A stretch of DNA of 32,220 bases from DATBLE01 sp046735055 (GTDB lineage Bacteria > Actinomycetota > Thermoleophilia > Gaiellales > Gaiellaceae): contig JBKPSO010000253.1 of NCBI GenBank assembly GCA_046735055.1, forward strand, positions 1-32,220, given 5' to 3'. Below are positions 24,890-32,220 of this stretch, piece after piece (positions within the stretch are counted from its first letter, which is position 1; each line of letters opens with the position of its first letter). The notes beneath the pieces are model-generated. The model did no database searches, was not told the origin of the DNA, and saw nothing but the letters and a program-made list of their open reading frames with translations. The position numbers were made by a program, and so were the translations under genes.

Positions 24890-25840
24890 CCCGGGCTTGC
24901 ACGCCGAGCAGCTGCTCGCAGTCGAGCTCGAGCCTCGGCCGGCGTGGCGCGACTTGCCGCAGGACGTCGACGAGGTCGTCCGCTATGTCCACGCGATGAA
25001 CTACGACCTCGCGCGGCCGAGCGACCTGCCGCTCTCGCTTCGCCTCATCACCGAGATTCACCGCGAGCTGCTCACTGGCGTCCGCGGATCTCATCGTCTT
25101 CCCGGAGAGTTCCGGCGATCGCAGAACTGGATCGGGCCCGAGAACGCGACCCTCCAAGAGGCGACGTTCGTTCCGCCACCTGTCCATGAGATGAAGCAGT
25201 CGCTCGACAACTTCGAGCGCTTCCTCCACGACGAGGAGCTTCCGGCGCTGGTCCACGCGGGTCTGGCCCACGCCCAGTTCGAGACGATCCACCCGTTCCT
25301 CGACGGCAACGGACGTGTCGGCCGTCTGCTGATCACCTTCCTGCTCGTTCACCGAGGCGTGCTGTGCCGGCCGCTGCTGTACCTGAGCGTGTACCTCAAG
25401 CGTCACCGTGCGCGGTACTACGACCGGCTCATGGCGATCAGGAACTCCGGCGACTGGGAGTCATGGCTGCGGTTCTTCCTGACCGGGGTCGCGCAGACGG
25501 CGGAGGAAGCGACTGTCACCGCTCGGGCGATCTGAACCTCCGCGAGGCGCACCGTCGAGTCGTTCAGGACCGCATCGGCGGTGCGAATGGCCTGCGGCTG
25601 CTGGAGCTCCTCTTCGAGAGGCCGCTCGTCCACGTGAACCTCGTCAAGGACAAGCTCGGCGTCGCTTTCGTCACGGCGAACAAGTTCGTCGAGCAGCTCG
25701 AGGGGCCCTCGGCATCGTGGACGAGATCACGGGGCGCAAGCGCGATCGGATCTTTAGCTACACGCCGTACGTCGGGCTCTTCCGCGACCAGCCTCCGGCT
25801 GCAGACGAGGGAGAGGTGCAGGAGACTGAAGCCGACCTGG
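24890..25840 (+). pseudogene. Fic-domain protein, N-truncated with two frameshifts
   Basis: Homology starts near LLAVELEPRPAWRDLPQDVDEV. The Fic core is complete, with the AMP-transfer motif HPFLDGNGRVGR and the usual YLKRHRARYYDRL region. Frame one ends at TGA 25533-25535 after TVTARAI; the family continuation LNLREAHRRVVQD appears in the next frame (apparently one base lost near 25531). That frame runs to VEQLEG near 25708; DEITGRKRDRIFSYTPYVG then appears in the third frame. The usual N-terminal part with the (S/T)xxxE(G/N) inhibitory helix is missing. The winged-helix tail is thus separated from the catalytic core. Intact relatives transfer AMP to proteins; this copy is probably dead. Confidence 0.85.
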
Positions 25841-25964
25841 CCTGCTTCCTGATTCCGCTGTCGTACGGGCCGTGGGCGCCGGTCCCGAGCTTAGAAGCAA
25901 CTCAATCGGTCAGCAGTCAAACGCCGGAATTTGACCCACGCCGGGGCATCGTGAGTTGAACAGG

Positions 25965-27010
25965 TCAACTTTCCGTGTCCAACTGGTCGAGGCGCGACTG
26001 GGTATCCCCGGGGGCGAGGTACGCGTCGACGAGTGCGGCAGCCTCCGACTCCGAGCCCGGCATCATCTTGCCGTAGAGGTCGTACGTCGTCTGGATCGAG
26101 GCGTGACCCATGTAGGTCGGATTGCCTTCGCGTTCTCGCCGGCGGCGATGAGGACCGCCGCGAAGGTGTGCCGCGCCTCGTGGAGGCCGATCGGCTCCAG
26201 GCCGGCGCGCTTGCAGGCGCGCTGTGCGCGGCGCCAGAGGTTCGACGGGACGAACGGCGTCTCCGCGTTCGAGCCGAAGACAAGCCCGGCGTCGCGATCC
26301 TGGCGAACCTTGTGCTCGACGAGGACGTCACGGAGCGCGCCCACGATCGCGACGGTGCGGCGGCCGGCTCGACGCTTCGGCTCGACGTGGACCCGCCCCT
26401 TCTCGTCGTAGGAGCGTTCGACGCGGATCACACCTGCAGCCAGGTCGACGTCCTCCCAGCGGAGCGCCAACAGCTCGCCGCGGCCGCACGGGTTGACGGC
26501 GACGTCGCCGTCCTCGACCGCGCGGCGGTAGATCACGCGCAGCGGCATCAGCGCGTTGCGGATCGTCGACGGGTCGCGGCCCTCGGCGAGCAGGTCGTCC
26601 GCGAGACGCTGCACGTCGCGCCGCTGCACGTCGCCGAGTCGCTTGCCGCCCAGCTCGGGGAAGATCCGGTCGCGGAGGGCTGCGTCGTAGCTGCGGATCG
26701 CGCTCTGCGTGTAGCGGTCGCCCGAGCGCGTTCGGACACGACCCGAGCGCATCCCCTCGACGAGCGTCTCGCCGGCTTCGCGTACCGTCGTTGCGACCGG
26801 AGCGCGCAACGTTCCGCGCCGGACCGCCGTCTGCGCTTCGGCTCGCCACGCCCGCGCGGCCGCGAGCGACGGGAACGTCTTCCTCAGGCGCTTGCCCTCC
26901 CGAGCGCTCCAGACGCTCGCCTGGTAGGCCGGCTTGCAGTTGCACTTTCCGCCGGAGCAAGTAGCGCAGGTCGTCCGGTGCCGGACCTCGATGCCCGCGA
27001 GCTGGGCCAT
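25965..27010 (-). pseudogene. Tyrosine recombinase (phage-type integrase), decayed
   Basis: Starts MAQLAGIEVRHRTT with a Cys cluster (CATCSGGKCNC) and a SAM-like core-binding domain (~45-150). The catalytic domain is damaged twice. NPC joins directly to GRGELLALRW, so roughly 40-50 residues usually lying here are gone and the first catalytic Arg (LRRGEL) is replaced by Gly. Near 26115-26122 the frame shifts after GENAKAI; the continuation TYMGHASIQTTYDLYGKM lies in another frame and ends at the TGA complementary to 25965-25967. The HEARH box, second His and nucleophile Tyr survive. Integrases of this type insert elements at tRNA or similar sites; this one should be inactive. Confidence 0.9.
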
Positions 27011-27031
27011 CCCGCCTCGAACGCACCACCG

Positions 27032-27063
27032 TTGCGACAGTCTTGCGACAGTCTGCGGCAGTC
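27032..27063. repeat. 11-bp tandem repeat beside the integrase start
   Basis: TTGCGACAGTC is repeated perfectly at 27032-27042 and 27043-27053, followed by a diverged unit TGCGGCAGTC at 27054-27063. It lies 21 nt upstream of the integrase ATG. Placement and period suggest integrase arm-type binding sites. The rest of 27064-27346 holds no convincing gene. Confidence 0.6.
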
Positions 27064-27346
27064 GTCACCGGATCACAGCGGATCCGAGCGGACAACAGGT
27101 TCGGCGGCGGCGGCAATGAATGACCTGCAAATTGGACATATTCACCGCTTGCTCGCAGATGCCCCCGGCCGCAAATAATCCGAACCACGCCGTCGTGCCT
27201 GGCGATCGGCTGAAAGTCGCGGCGCACTACGCCCGGAAAGGTGGGTCGTCGCGACAATGAACCCCCTGCGATTCCAGGCCCTGATCGGCACGCGCGACTT
27301 TTGCGCTGGCCGCGTGCCTGCTCTTCGCTTGGGTGTGGGCGGGGCG

Positions 27347-28058
27347 TCAGTGCGTGGCTGTCACACACGTGTACGCGGCGTAGATCCTCGCCGGGCCGTA
27401 GCTCGCCTCATGGATCCCAAGGCCTGCCCGCTCGAGCATCGGCTCAAGCAGCCAACTAAAGGTGCTGTGCTCCGCGCAGGTGCTCCTCGAACTCGGAGCG
27501 CGTCCAGCCCTCTTCTGACCGCTCTGCTGCGCTCTCGAGCCACGTTTCGATGAAGCGGTCCGCCTCACATGCATCGAAGGCGAAGACGAGGTCGCGCAGG
27601 CGCAGTGTCCCGCCCGGCTTGAGGATGTCGGCGATACGCCCGAGCGCGAGCGCCTTCCAAAAGTCGGGCAGGTGGTGCAAGGCGTTCCGCGAGTAGACGA
27701 AGTCGGCCGCATCCCCCTGGTGCTCGTAGCTGAGGAAGCCAGCCTGCACGCCCTCGACGTTGTCCACGGCGCGCTGCGCAAGCTCGCCCTTCATGACGTC
27801 GAGCATCGCGCTTGAAGCGTCTACCGCCACTACGCGCTGGCAGTGAGGGGCAGCGGCGAGCGCGAGCGCCCCGGTTCCGGCACCGAGGTCGACGAGAGTG
27901 CTTCGCCCGTTCAGACCGAGGTTGCGCAACAGCGCGACTTCTTCCGCTGCGACTGCGTCGCTGTCGGCCTTGCGGTCGTAGGCCGCCACATAGTCCGCGT
28001 CGACGTGCTCACGGCCAGCGTGCGCGAGTTCATCAAAGAACCAATCCCTCGTCTCCAT
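27347..28058 (-). pseudogene. Class I SAM-dependent methyltransferase, frameshifted near the C-terminus
   Basis: The first 190-odd residues are a good class I methyltransferase: SAM-binding LVDLGAGTGALALAA, an acidic VVAVDASSAML and NALHHLPDFWK, which resembles the motif-IV region of small-molecule methyltransferases. The frame ends prematurely after EEHLRGAQHL. The expected continuation EHSTFSWLLEPMLERAG appears one frame over and runs to the TGA complementary to 27347-27349 (net one extra or two missing bases near 27475). Only the last ~45 residues are affected. ATG 28058 lies 18 nt after the next methyltransferase gene, in the same direction. It could also be a sequencing error. Confidence 0.8.
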
Positions 28059-28076
28059 CGCCGATCCCGTATCCCG

Positions 28077-28721
28077 CTAATTACACGTCGGCTTCTCGGC
28101 GAGCAGCCAATGAAATCTGGCCTCGCCCTCAGGTTCCTGCATCGGTTCGACTCGTGATTCGAGCACGTGCATCGCGGCCGCCTCGACGAGCGCTTCATTC
28201 GTGCTTGGATCGAACCCGCTGAAGAACATCGGCACCCCGAGCCAATCGTCTTCGATCTCGTCGTGCTGAGCCGCCGCGCCACTGAACGTCGCGAGGAACG
28301 CTCCGCCCGGTCGAAGCCAGTCGGAGATTCGATAGAGGAGGCTGGGGAGTTCGGCGGTCGGGATGTGCGTCAGCACGAACAGCGCGACGACCGCATTGAA
28401 CGATTCGTTGTCGAACGTCGTTTCGAGAATGTCCGCGTGGATGAACTGGGCGTTGGGAACCGTCGCTCGTGCTCGTTCGATCTGAGCACGGGAGATGTCG
28501 ACGCCGACAAGGCGTCCGAGCTTCGCGAACGTCAGCGTCGGCTCGACTCCTCCGCCGCTTCCGATCTCAAGGATGTCGGGGCCGGGCGGAAGCCGGGCGA
28601 GCAGTTGCTCGATGTAGCGGTCGCGTGGGTCGCCGACAATCCGCGTCTGCCACTCGGCGTAGCGCGCGGCCATCCGGTCGTATCCTGCCGCGACCAGTTC
28701 CTGGGGTCGCCTCTCGCCCAC
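28077..28721 (-). CDS. Class I SAM-dependent methyltransferase
   Basis: A 214-aa methyltransferase: motif I ILEIGSGGGVEPTLTFAKLG, then LVGVDISRAQIERA, HADILE and VVALFVLTHIP, ending with the usual C-terminal strand pair. The substrate is unknown; this subgroup modifies small molecules. The start is GTG 28721 with AGGA about 9 nt upstream. Followed after 18 nt by the frameshifted methyltransferase, with which it probably forms a transcript. The two are only distantly similar, so not a recent duplication. Confidence 0.87.
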   Translation of the reverse strand: MGERRPQELVAAGYDRMAARYAEWQTRIVGDPRDRYIEQLLARLPPGPDILEIGSGGGVEPTLTFAKLGRLVGVDISRAQIERARATVPNAQFIHADILETTFDNESFNAVVALFVLTHIPTAELPSLLYRISDWLRPGGAFLATFSGAAAQHDEIEDDWLGVPMFFSGFDPSTNEALVEAAAMHVLESRVEPMQEPEGEARFHWLLAEKPTCN

Positions 28722-28814
28722 TGCAAGCGATCCTAGTCCCGAAGTTCTTGAGCCGGACCGTCACGCGGCAGAACGCGAGCGGATCCTGGCCTGGTACGCG
28801 CGCTGGCAGAGCGG

Positions 28815-29012
28815 TTGGAGCAGCCGATCTTCGTTCCGCCATGTGACCTGCGTGCAGGTGGCGCGCCGGGTCGCCGCACCGTAGCCGCTCGCTACGTCAA
28901 CTCGCGGAAGCCGTTGCGTGCGCGCCTCGCAGATCGATTCGGCTTACCACTCGACGGCCTGAAGCGGATGCGACTCCTTCAGGTTGAGCGACAGTCCGAG
29001 GCCGAAATTTGA
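28815..29012 (+). CDS. Possible small ORF (65 aa), unrecognised
   Basis: In the 371-bp gap between two minus-strand methyltransferase genes a frame reads ALAERLEQPIFVPPCDLR, continues through YVNSRKPLRARLADRFGLPL and ends at TGA 29010-29012. It is open back to about 28753; TTG 28815 is the first plausible start I see, with no ribosome site. Third-position GC is moderate. It could be a remnant or chance; no family recognised. Confidence 0.27.
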   Translation: MEQPIFVPPCDLRAGGAPGRRTVAARYVNSRKPLRARLADRFGLPLDGLKRMRLLQVERQSEAEI

Positions 29013-29092
29013 GCGCACGCCTGGGCCTGCGAGGGCTGCGGGTGCCCGGTGGCCTGCGCCAATGTGCGCGATCTGGCCGGAGGCCGTCTTGC

Positions 29093-29776
29093 TCAGCGGC
29101 GGGCGACGAAGACGTATTCTCGGCTGTCGTCGTCGAGCGGCTTCCTGTCGAAGCTACCGAAGAGAGCCTCGAGCTCAAGCCCCGCGACGTCGAGGAGCCC
29201 GAGCCATTCGTTCTTGGTTGCCCACCACAGCGAGCTGGTGGCGCCGTCGTCAAGCGTGATGTCGATTCGGTTGTCGCCGACCGCGTACCGATTCGTGTGG
29301 GGCAGCGGTTCGTCCTGGTGATGTCTGTCCAGCCGGGCGGCGATCTGATGATCGAACGCGAAGGCGTTCCATGCGAACCGTCCGCCGGGACGGAGCGACG
29401 CCGCGACACGTTCGAAGGTACGGCGGCGGTCGGCCCAGGTCGGCAGGTGCAGGAGCGCCCGGAACGGGCAATAGATGAGCGCCGCCTGCTCGTCGAGCGT
29501 GAGCTCACGCATGTCGCTTTCGCGCAGGTTGAGCTCCACACCCGCTTCGGCGGCACGGGCGCGCGCCTGTTCGAGCATCGCCGGCGAAGAGTCGATTCCG
29601 GTGACTGAATGACCGGTCGCCTGCGCAACAGGAATGGCGACCCGGCCGTTCCCGACCGCAAGCTCGACAACCGGCCCGTCGGCCTGGCGCGCAAGCTCGA
29701 CGTAGAAGGCAACGTCCTCGGTCATGTGGGCCGACCACTCGTCGTAGCGACGCGCGAACGCCTCGTCCCAGCTCAT
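29093..29776 (-). CDS. Class I SAM-dependent methyltransferase
   Basis: A 227-aa protein with N-terminal YDEWSAHMTEDVAFYVELA, motif I VVELAVGNGRVAIPVAQ, the ribose-binding acidic residue in VTGIDSSPAMLEQA and an all-beta C-terminal half. This resembles the small-molecule methyltransferases with the DxFxxYxxxSxxM-like N-terminus. Substrate unknown. ATG 29776. Third methyltransferase within 2.5 kb, apparently a separate transcript from the other two. Confidence 0.87.
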   Translation of the reverse strand: MSWDEAFARRYDEWSAHMTEDVAFYVELARQADGPVVELAVGNGRVAIPVAQATGHSVTGIDSSPAMLEQARARAAEAGVELNLRESDMRELTLDEQAALIYCPFRALLHLPTWADRRRTFERVAASLRPGGRFAWNAFAFDHQIAARLDRHHQDEPLPHTNRYAVGDNRIDITLDDGATSSLWWATKNEWLGLLDVAGLELEALFGSFDRKPLDDDSREYVFVARR

Positions 29777-29905
29777 GGGCCGATCATGGCAGCCGATCGA
29801 TCACGGTGGCCGGACAGCTAGCTCGGCGGTCGAAACGTCGGCTGCGTCGGCGTTCGCGAATGTCCCGTGGCCCCACGGCCGCGTAGGAGTCATGAAAATG
29901 CAGAG

Positions 29906-30361
29906 ATGACCGAAAATGACTGCGTCTTCTGCGATCTGAACCGGTTCCGTGCGGCCGACGTGTGCATCGAGAACGCCTTCTGCCTGTACGCCTCGACGCG
30001 CGATCCCCGCGACCCGCCCGACGTGCTTCCGGGACGCGGCGTCATCGTCCCGATCGCCCATCGCCCGTCGCCCTTCGACTTCACGGCTGAGTGGGCAGCG
30101 ACGCACGAACTTCTCGTCAAGGTGAAGGCCGCACAGGACGAACGCCTCGCGCCGGACGGTTACACGCTCATCTGGAACTGCTTCCCGGAGATCGATCAAC
30201 GCTCGCAGCACGCGCACTTGCACGTCATCCCTCGCTTTGACGACGAGCCGCTCGCGGACCGAGGCGGATGGTCGGCCATCAAGGTGCGGGAGAACCGGCG
30301 GCCCGATCCCTCCCGGCGCGGGAGCGGCCAGGCACAGTCATTCGGGCGGCCGGCTCGTTGA
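29906..30361 (+). CDS. HIT-family (histidine triad) nucleotide hydrolase-like protein
   Basis: A 151-aa protein with CVFCDLNRFR near the start, GRGVIVPIAHRPSPFDF, and the histidine triad QHAHLHVIPRF. HIT proteins are nucleoside phosphoramidate or dinucleotide hydrolases or transferases; the substrate is not readable here. I start at ATG 29906 (MTENDCVFC), as homology begins there; two other ATGs just upstream are out of frame. The C-terminal ~20 residues are Arg/Pro-rich and poorly conserved. Confidence 0.85.
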   Translation: MTENDCVFCDLNRFRAADVCIENAFCLYASTRDPRDPPDVLPGRGVIVPIAHRPSPFDFTAEWAATHELLVKVKAAQDERLAPDGYTLIWNCFPEIDQRSQHAHLHVIPRFDDEPLADRGGWSAIKVRENRRPDPSRRGSGQAQSFGRPAR

Positions 30362-30430
30362 CCCTGGCCTGAGCCAGCTTCGCGAACGTCACCCGAGGGG
30401 CAGGGACGGAGCTGGATAATCTGATCGTTC

Positions 30431-30874
30431 TTGGCTTCGCCCGCTGTTCGACCCGAGTTCGTCTCCGACAGCGTCACGTACTGCCGGCGCGGCCCGTTGA
30501 CCGACGCGGAGATGGTTGAGCTCGTCACTGCCCATGGCGGAAACGCCGAGGTCGGCTGGTGGGATCGAATCCGTCCACACAGTTTTGGCTGGGTGACTGC
30601 CCGCGACGCCGACGGGCGTCTCGTCGGTTTCGTCAACGTCGTATCTGACGGTGGAGACCATGCCTTTCTCATCGATACGAAGACGCAAGGCACTCACCAA
30701 CGCAAGGGCATAGGAACGCGGATCGTCCACTTTGCCGCGCAGCACGCCAAGGCCGCAGGATGCGAGTGGCTACACGTCGACTTTGACACCGAGCTGGCAC
30801 CCTTCTACTTCGATGCGTGCGGCTTTCGCCCGACGGACGCGGGGCTGATTCACCTTTCGTCACTCGGCGACTGA
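30431..30874 (+). CDS. GNAT-family N-acetyltransferase
   Basis: A 147-aa protein whose acetyl-CoA motif A appears as IDTKTQGTHQRKGIGTRIVHFAA (QRKGIGT is the pyrophosphate loop), followed by LHVDFD and FYFDACGFRPT. These enzymes acetylate small molecules or proteins; substrate unknown. The only upstream start in frame before the conserved SVTYCRRGPLTDAEM region is TTG 30431, so the start is uncertain. The next gene follows after 87 nt in the same direction. Confidence 0.85.
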   Translation: MASPAVRPEFVSDSVTYCRRGPLTDAEMVELVTAHGGNAEVGWWDRIRPHSFGWVTARDADGRLVGFVNVVSDGGDHAFLIDTKTQGTHQRKGIGTRIVHFAAQHAKAAGCEWLHVDFDTELAPFYFDACGFRPTDAGLIHLSSLGD

Positions 30875-30961
30875 GATCAGGAACTCGGTTTGAGGGCGTG
30901 CTCTCGCCTAAAGGCGCCTCTCGGCGGGAGCTCACCAGCGAAATGCAGTAAGAACTCGCCG

Positions 30962-31855
30962 ATGGAGATTCCGGCGGCTCTTAGTTGGTGGCGCGGTGTG
31001 CCCGGCGGCGCGCAGTGGCTCGATCGCCTACCGCGGTTGGCAGCGGAGTGCGCCGAGAAGTGGCAGCTTCGGCTGGGGCGCGCGTTCGACGGCGGCAATG
31101 TCTCGCTTGTGCTGGCGGTCAAGCGCGCCGACGGCCTTCCCGCGGTCCTCAAGATCAACTTTCCGGACAAGGAGAGCGAGCACGAAGCCGACGCGCTCGC
31201 CTTCTGGCAGGGCGTCGGGGCAGTGCGGCTCCTCGCCCACGACCATCGACGGCGCGCCCTCCTCCTTGAGCGCTGCCTACCCGGGACGATGCTTTGGGAA
31301 CTCCGAGACGAGGAGGAAGCGAATCGGATCGCCTGCGCCGTGCTGCGCCGCCTTTGGCGACCACCGCCTCCCGACCATGTGTTCCGTCCGCTGGCAAGCG
31401 AGGCGCTCCGCTGGGCTGACGAGCTACCACGCGAGTGGTCGCTGATGGGCGAACCGTTCGAGCGGAGGCTAATCGAGCTCGCAGTGGGCGCAGTTCAGGA
31501 GCTCGTCCCGACCCAGGGCGAGCTCGTCGTCGTCCATCAGGATTTCCATGGCGGAAACGTCCTGCGCGCCGAACGCGAGCCGTGGCTGGCGATCGACCCG
31601 AAGCCGCTCGTCGGTGAACGCGCTTTCGACGCCGCTTCCTTGCTCCGCGACCGGCGGGCGGAGCTGATCCAGGATCCTGCTGCTGGCCGGCGTATCCGTC
31701 GCCGTCTCGACCAGCTTACGGCCGAACTTGGCCTCGACCGAGAACGTCTCCGTGGCTGGGGAATCGTGCATGCGTTGGCATGGGGCTTCTCGGGCGAGAT
31801 GCGCAAGGTGGAGCAGGACATGATCGCGTGCGCCCGTTGGCTGGCGAACTCTTGA
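30962..31855 (+). CDS. Aminoglycoside/hydroxyurea-resistance-type kinase, APH(6) family
   Basis: A 297-aa kinase-fold phosphotransferase. The nucleotide-binding region contains GNVSLVLAVKRADGLPAVLKI, and the catalytic loop VVVHQDFHGGNVL is followed by the metal-binding IDPKPLVGERAFD. This matches the family of streptomycin 6-kinases and hydroxyurea kinases, which inactivate drugs with ATP. Whether this chromosomal member acts on streptomycin or a metabolite cannot be told. ATG 30962 is used because homology begins there (MEIPAALSWWRG); the open frame extends upstream to 30890 without conservation. Complete. Confidence 0.87.
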   Translation: MEIPAALSWWRGVPGGAQWLDRLPRLAAECAEKWQLRLGRAFDGGNVSLVLAVKRADGLPAVLKINFPDKESEHEADALAFWQGVGAVRLLAHDHRRRALLLERCLPGTMLWELRDEEEANRIACAVLRRLWRPPPPDHVFRPLASEALRWADELPREWSLMGEPFERRLIELAVGAVQELVPTQGELVVVHQDFHGGNVLRAEREPWLAIDPKPLVGERAFDAASLLRDRRAELIQDPAAGRRIRRRLDQLTAELGLDRERLRGWGIVHALAWGFSGEMRKVEQDMIACARWLANS

Positions 31856-32220
31856 ACGGGCTCCGCGTCTCGCTTGGAAGCTTTCCGTTCGCCTCTGCCC
31901 TCGCGACAAAGTCAGATCGGATTGCGCGCCAGCAACACCCGATGTCTCTCGGCGCCGCCGCGCGAAACCTGGCCGACGAGCTCTCGGCGGCTGTGACAGT
32001 TCCGTGACTGTTCTGTGACAGCTCGCTGTCTGCTGTGACTTTCCGGATGGTCCCTGCGCATTGGTTTTGTGGGAGGGCTGCGCGTATGTGCCGAGCGCCC
32101 CTTTTTGAGCACTGTGATCCGTTGATGAGTCCGCTAATCAGCCGTGAACTTGCCGTCGGGAGCAGCGGCAGGCTGGTGGAGCGCGGCGGCGGTAGGCGGG
32201 CTGCGGTCCGACCCCAATGG
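31856..32220. other. Apparent non-coding right edge
   Basis: I see no convincing gene in these 365 bases on either strand. The GTGAC array at 31993-32039 is described separately. A frame opening at ATG 32125 stays open to the window end (32 codons, Gly/Arg-rich) but has no recognisable content. Confidence 0.5.
31993..32039. repeat. GTGAC direct-repeat array, 11-bp period
   Basis: GTGAC occurs at 31993-31997, 32004-32008 and 32015-32019, spaced exactly 11 bp, embedded in the longer units gtgacagttcc, gtgactgttct and gtgacagctcg. A fourth GTGAC is at 32035-32039. The core resembles the gcgacagtc repeat by the integrase. It may be recombinase arm sites or a regulator array. Confidence 0.55.

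Noticed and set aside
24234..25406. 390-aa minus-strand open frame
   Set aside because: Antisense to Fic and in the wrong frame through the recombinase and nuclease; Ser/Arg-rich.
27032..27063. CRISPR-like repeat
   Set aside because: Units are directly tandem with no spacers; too short for a CRISPR array.
28200..28220. tRNA T-arm-like string (ggatcgaaccc)
   Set aside because: Lies within a methyltransferase coding frame and no cloverleaf can be built around it; similar strings at 2831 and 30563 are also inside genes.

Overview
The window is a high-GC (roughly two-thirds G+C by eye), gene-dense piece of bacterial chromosome. F420-type luciferase-like oxidoreductases, a MocR/EamA pair, NarL-type two-component genes, GTG/TTG starts and many 4-nt stop/start overlaps fit an actinobacterium. 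A deep-branching soil lineage such as Thermoleophilia is my inference; there is no rRNA or other taxonomic marker to test it. I see no rRNA, tRNA or CRISPR array.

Layout. 1-5.8 kb: 3' end of a B3/4-domain protein, a C-terminally truncated NAD-dependent epimerase, an EmrB/QacA-type MFS exporter, an XRE/MmyB-type regulator, and two LLM flavin/F420 oxidoreductases. 5.9-13.8 kb: an MMPL exporter followed by a signalling set (stand-alone receiver, PAS-GAF-HisKA_3 kinase, and a cyclase-homology/receiver/LuxR fusion), then an FAD-linked oxidoreductase, a 67-aa protein and a DHFR-like reductase. The oxidoreductase and the 67-aa gene are each preceded by the same 43-bp element, which contains an 18-bp inverted repeat and may be a target of the adjacent response regulator. 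13.9-16.3 kb: divergent MocR regulator and EamA transporter. 16.4-22.1 kb: a tightly overlapped minus-strand operon moxR-DUF58-VWA-secreted six-Cys protein-VWA, with an HtrA-like membrane protease just upstream. The moxR operon and the protease each carry a tandem half-site with an 11-bp period in the promoter region. 22.3-24.6 kb: cysS and an XPF/ERCC4-type nuclease.

24.6-28.1 kb is a decayed accessory zone: a serine-recombinase C-terminal remnant, a truncated and twice-frameshifted Fic gene, a tyrosine integrase that has lost its first catalytic Arg and carries a frameshift, a short 11-bp tandem repeat beside the integrase start, and a frameshifted methyltransferase. 28.1-31.9 kb holds small accessory enzymes: two more methyltransferases, a HIT protein, a GNAT acetyltransferase and an APH(6)/hydroxyurea-type kinase. 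The last 360 bp has no convincing gene but carries a GTGAC array with an 11-bp period resembling recombinase arm sites.

The two coherent systems are the MMPL/two-component block with its repeated promoter element and the MoxR-VWA operon with the HtrA-type protease, which looks like an envelope-stress or envelope-assembly module. These functional readings are inference from family and context.
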